Below are positions 39,711 to 41,048 of a DNA stretch of 41,048 bases, one piece after another. The stretch is taken from positions 1-41,048 of IMG/VR virus record IMGVR_UViG_3300034107_001011, one strand, 5' to 3'. This DNA is from a virus. The position numbers and the translations under genes are program-made. Every line of letters begins with the position of its first letter. The stretch's first letter is position 1. The notes under the pieces are model-generated. The model was not told the DNA's origin. It saw only the letters and a program-made list of their open reading frames with translations, and ran no database searches.

Positions 39711-39720
39711 AGCGTTGACA
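39711..39720 (-). promoter_or_regulatory. Motif copy in the origin region
   Basis: An exact motif (read TGTCAACGCT on the minus strand; AGCGTTGACA on plus). No -10 box follows at proper distance, so it is an isolated site between the repeat region and the GP88 gene. Confidence 0.62.
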
Positions 39721-39814
39721 AGCAACATCCGGCCAGCCTCCTGGCCGTAGCCTCGGCCATCGAACCCCCTTGTTTTTAAGCACTTAAAAGAATTGTTTAA
39801 CATCATCCATTACG

Positions 39815-39842
39815 TTGACATTGTTTGAATTGTCGATATATT
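39815..39842 (+). promoter_or_regulatory. Promoter of the GP88 gene
   Basis: TTGACA (39815-39820), 16 bases, TATATT (39837-39842). The stretch CGTTGACATTGTT is shared with the 38085 promoter, so this may be a weaker target of the same regulator. Confidence 0.75.
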
Positions 39843-39847
39843 CCTGA

Positions 39848-39865
39848 TGGCGGAATTGTCCGCCA
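39848..39865 (+). other. 5'-terminal hairpin of the GP88 transcript
   Basis: TGGCGGA pairs with TCCGCCA around ATTG, exactly where transcription from the upstream promoter should start. A 5' stem-loop of this type could stabilise the mRNA or act as an operator. Confidence 0.5.
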
Positions 39866-39900
39866 AAGCTTCAACCAACGCAAGAAAAGGATAAGAGATC

Positions 39901-40716
39901 ATGGCTTACGATATCCCACAATATTCCACCGATGAACTAGTGACCTACATTCAGAAGAATAGACTTCTGACTTCTGGCATAAACAATGTGAAGCTTGCCA
40001 AGTCTTACGGTTACGGATACTTGGTTTACAATCTATCGTTAATGCCTTGGAAATATAGTGGTTACCAGACTTGCCCAAATGGCCAGTCTTGTCATGCTGA
40101 CTGTATCGGCCATAAGTCTGGAAACAATGTTTTCAAGACTACCCAAATAGCTAAAATAAAGCGCACCCAAGCTTTTTTCAAGGTTAGAGACGAGTTTATG
40201 AGAGTCTTGCAGGAAGACTTGGATAAAGCTTCAATTCGTACGATTGACACATCTATTGTTGTAGCATGTAGGTTAAACACCTATTCCGATATTCAATGGG
40301 AATCGGTAGCCGTCACTAATACCGATAATTTTATTGACCGGAACTATGGAACAATGTTTTACGATTATACCAAGCTTTTTAGTAGGGTATCCGTAAGGGC
40401 TTGCAAGAGGTCAAATTACGATTTGACCTATTCCCTATCGGCCCAACGCCATAACATGGAACATATCAACGATATTGCAAGATATCAACGATGCGCTTTA
40501 GTAGTCTCTAGAGATATCTACAAAAAAGTTAAGCAGAATTTTTCCAGCGATGAACGATTCAATCGGAACGGATTGAATTACTACAATGGCGAAGAACATG
40601 ACCTTACGTTTATTTGGCCGAAGAATGGTGTTTTAGTCTTAAAAGAGAAGTATGTGAAAACACCACAAGAACCTAGCCCACTTGTTTATCGGTCACTAGA
40701 GTCTATCGGATTATGA
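39901..40716 (+). CDS. GP88-family protein
   Basis: A 271-aa protein of the phage/plasmid GP88 type, function unknown. The family pattern is seen in order: TSGINNVKLAKS, LSLMPWKYSGYQTCPNGQSC with C58/C64/C68, the KTTQIAKIKRTQAFF helix, CRLNTYSDIQWES, and MFYDYTKLFSRV, then a DLTYSLSAQ strand. Three conserved Cys suggest a metal or cluster site. It is common on plasmids and phages. The gene has its own promoter and terminator. Confidence 0.8.
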   Translation: MAYDIPQYSTDELVTYIQKNRLLTSGINNVKLAKSYGYGYLVYNLSLMPWKYSGYQTCPNGQSCHADCIGHKSGNNVFKTTQIAKIKRTQAFFKVRDEFMRVLQEDLDKASIRTIDTSIVVACRLNTYSDIQWESVAVTNTDNFIDRNYGTMFYDYTKLFSRVSVRACKRSNYDLTYSLSAQRHNMEHINDIARYQRCALVVSRDIYKKVKQNFSSDERFNRNGLNYYNGEEHDLTFIWPKNGVLVLKEKYVKTPQEPSPLVYRSLESIGL

Positions 40717-40781
40717 GGTTTTTTATCGTCGCCATTTTGATTGCCTGTATCATTGAAAACAGTTTCCCAAAGTCAAAATAA
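40713..40781 (+). CDS. 22-aa hydrophobic peptide coupled to GP88
   Basis: A very short frame whose ATG overlaps the GP88 stop (ATGA). The peptide is a single membrane-like helix (RFFIVAILIACIIE) with a short polar tail. It ends 6 bases before the terminator stem. Such coupling suggests translation, but the size leaves doubt; it could be a small toxin-like or membrane-anchor peptide. Confidence 0.45.
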   Translation: MRFFIVAILIACIIENSFPKSK

Positions 40782-40787
40782 CCAAGT

Positions 40788-40816
40788 AACCTGCCAGCAA
40801 TGGCAGGTTTTTTTTG
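40788..40816 (+). terminator. Strong intrinsic terminator after GP88
   Basis: AACCTGCCA pairs perfectly with TGGCAGGTT around a GCAA tetraloop and is followed by a run of T (8 in total with the stem end). A textbook intrinsic terminator. Confidence 0.92.
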
Positions 40817-40819
40817 TTT

Positions 40820-41048
40820 CCTGCCAGCCCTGAGGGCTGGCAGATCATGGCAGATCATATCAACAGGGCACCTGCCAGCCCTGAGGGCTGGCAGATCATG
40901 GCAGATCATATCAACAGGGCACCTGCCAGCCCTGAGGGCTGGCAGATCATGGCAGATCATATCAACAGGGCACCTGCCAGCCCTGAGGGCTGGCAGATCA
41001 TGGCAGATCATATCAACAGGGCACCTGCCAGCCCTGAGGGCTGGCAGA
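40820..41048. repeat. 4.5 perfect copies of a 51-bp hairpin repeat at the window end
   Basis: Units start at 40820, 40871, 40922 and 40973 and a partial one at 41024; all visible copies are identical. Each unit holds CTGCCAGCCC-TGA-GGGCTGGCAG (10-bp stem, 3-base loop) and two copies of GGCAGATCAT. The stem resembles the preceding terminator stem. The window ends inside the array, so the true copy number is unknown. Confidence 0.9.

Larger units (their letters stand above)
38719..39900. other. 1.2-kb gene-free region, candidate replication origin
   Basis: No convincing gene. It holds an ACATATAA/TTATATGT inverted repeat (about 38820-38843), the palindrome CGGTATATACCG, two 25-bp repeats, four degenerate 22-bp tandem units, three 16-bp tandem units and, from about 39240 to 39700, a strongly C-rich, G-poor plus strand. 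A motif copy lies at 39711-39720. The mix of iteron-like repeats and strand asymmetry is what plasmid-type origins show. Confidence 0.5.

Noticed and set aside
39152-39806. Several frames in the C-rich region on both strands
   Set aside because: Low-complexity composition keeps all frames open; products are Gly/Arg/Cys repeats without ribosome sites.
40703-41011. Open frame across the 51-bp repeats on the minus strand with a 17-residue repeat
   Set aside because: 51 is divisible by three, so any frame without a stop stays open through the array; there is no ribosome site, and it crosses a terminator.
40820-41048. Possible CRISPR array
   Set aside because: The copies are directly adjacent and identical over all 51 bases; there are no variable spacers and no cas genes.

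Overview
The window reads as most of a tailed bacteriophage genome of the siphovirus type, temperate or plasmid-like, at roughly mid GC. The evidence is a complete HK97-type head module, neck genes, a tail-tube/chaperone/tape-measure order, a terminase pair, a tyrosine integrase and a recombination/replication block. The host cannot be read directly. Dense ATGA start/stop overlaps, purine-rich ribosome-binding sites and sigma70-like promoters point to an ordinary bacterial host. Two CsrA-like genes and a papain-like protease in a lysis-like position would suit a planctomycete or similar phylum, but that is inference. The window starts inside a gene (bases 3-56) and stops inside a perfect tandem repeat, so it is a fragment; no portal gene is visible.

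Layout. (1) 3-17585, plus strand: tail-fibre-like and small membrane proteins, a secreted thioredoxin-like protein and a C1A cysteine protease (a lysis-like cassette), then prohead protease, major capsid protein, decoration-like protein, neck proteins, major tail protein, tail assembly chaperones (with a candidate -1 frameshift), a 580-aa unknown, the tape measure and a large tail-fibre protein interrupted at a T10 tract. (2) 17511-28876, minus strand: one long early operon from a strong promoter at 28987-29015. In transcription order it encodes an unknown protein, CsrA-like protein 2, a prim-pol, a DUF669/SSB-like protein, a DnaJ-type zinc protein, an SF2 helicase, an HTH protein, an AP2-domain protein, ThyX, CsrA-like protein 1, small zinc proteins, a GIY-YIG nuclease, many small unknowns and a RuvC-like resolvase. 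(3) 29099-31462, plus strand: a small gene with its own promoter, the integrase and a ribbon-helix-helix protein. (4) 31448-32514, minus strand: a YqaJ-type exonuclease and a 55-aa leader gene. (5) 32645-35086, plus strand: TerS, TerL and HNH, closed by a terminator. (6) 35142-38013, minus strand: an operon of small, mostly very acidic proteins. (7) 38177-41048: a structured leader, a candidate origin with three families of direct repeats, a GP88-family gene with a coupled 22-aa membrane peptide, a strong terminator, and 4.5 copies of a 51-bp hairpin repeat.

The most striking global signal is an asymmetric motif, TGTCAACGCT (extended TTGTCAACGCTATAACCAAA). It occurs exactly seven times, always between genes: just after the stop codons of the major capsid, major tail and SSB-like genes, and at or in promoters, where its complement supplies the TTGACA -35 box. 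This is the architecture of the mycobacteriophage L5 operator/stoperator system, and I propose an analogous repressor-binding network here. The other main observations are the CsrA pair, the protease-based lysis cassette, the T10 slippage site and the terminal hairpin array.
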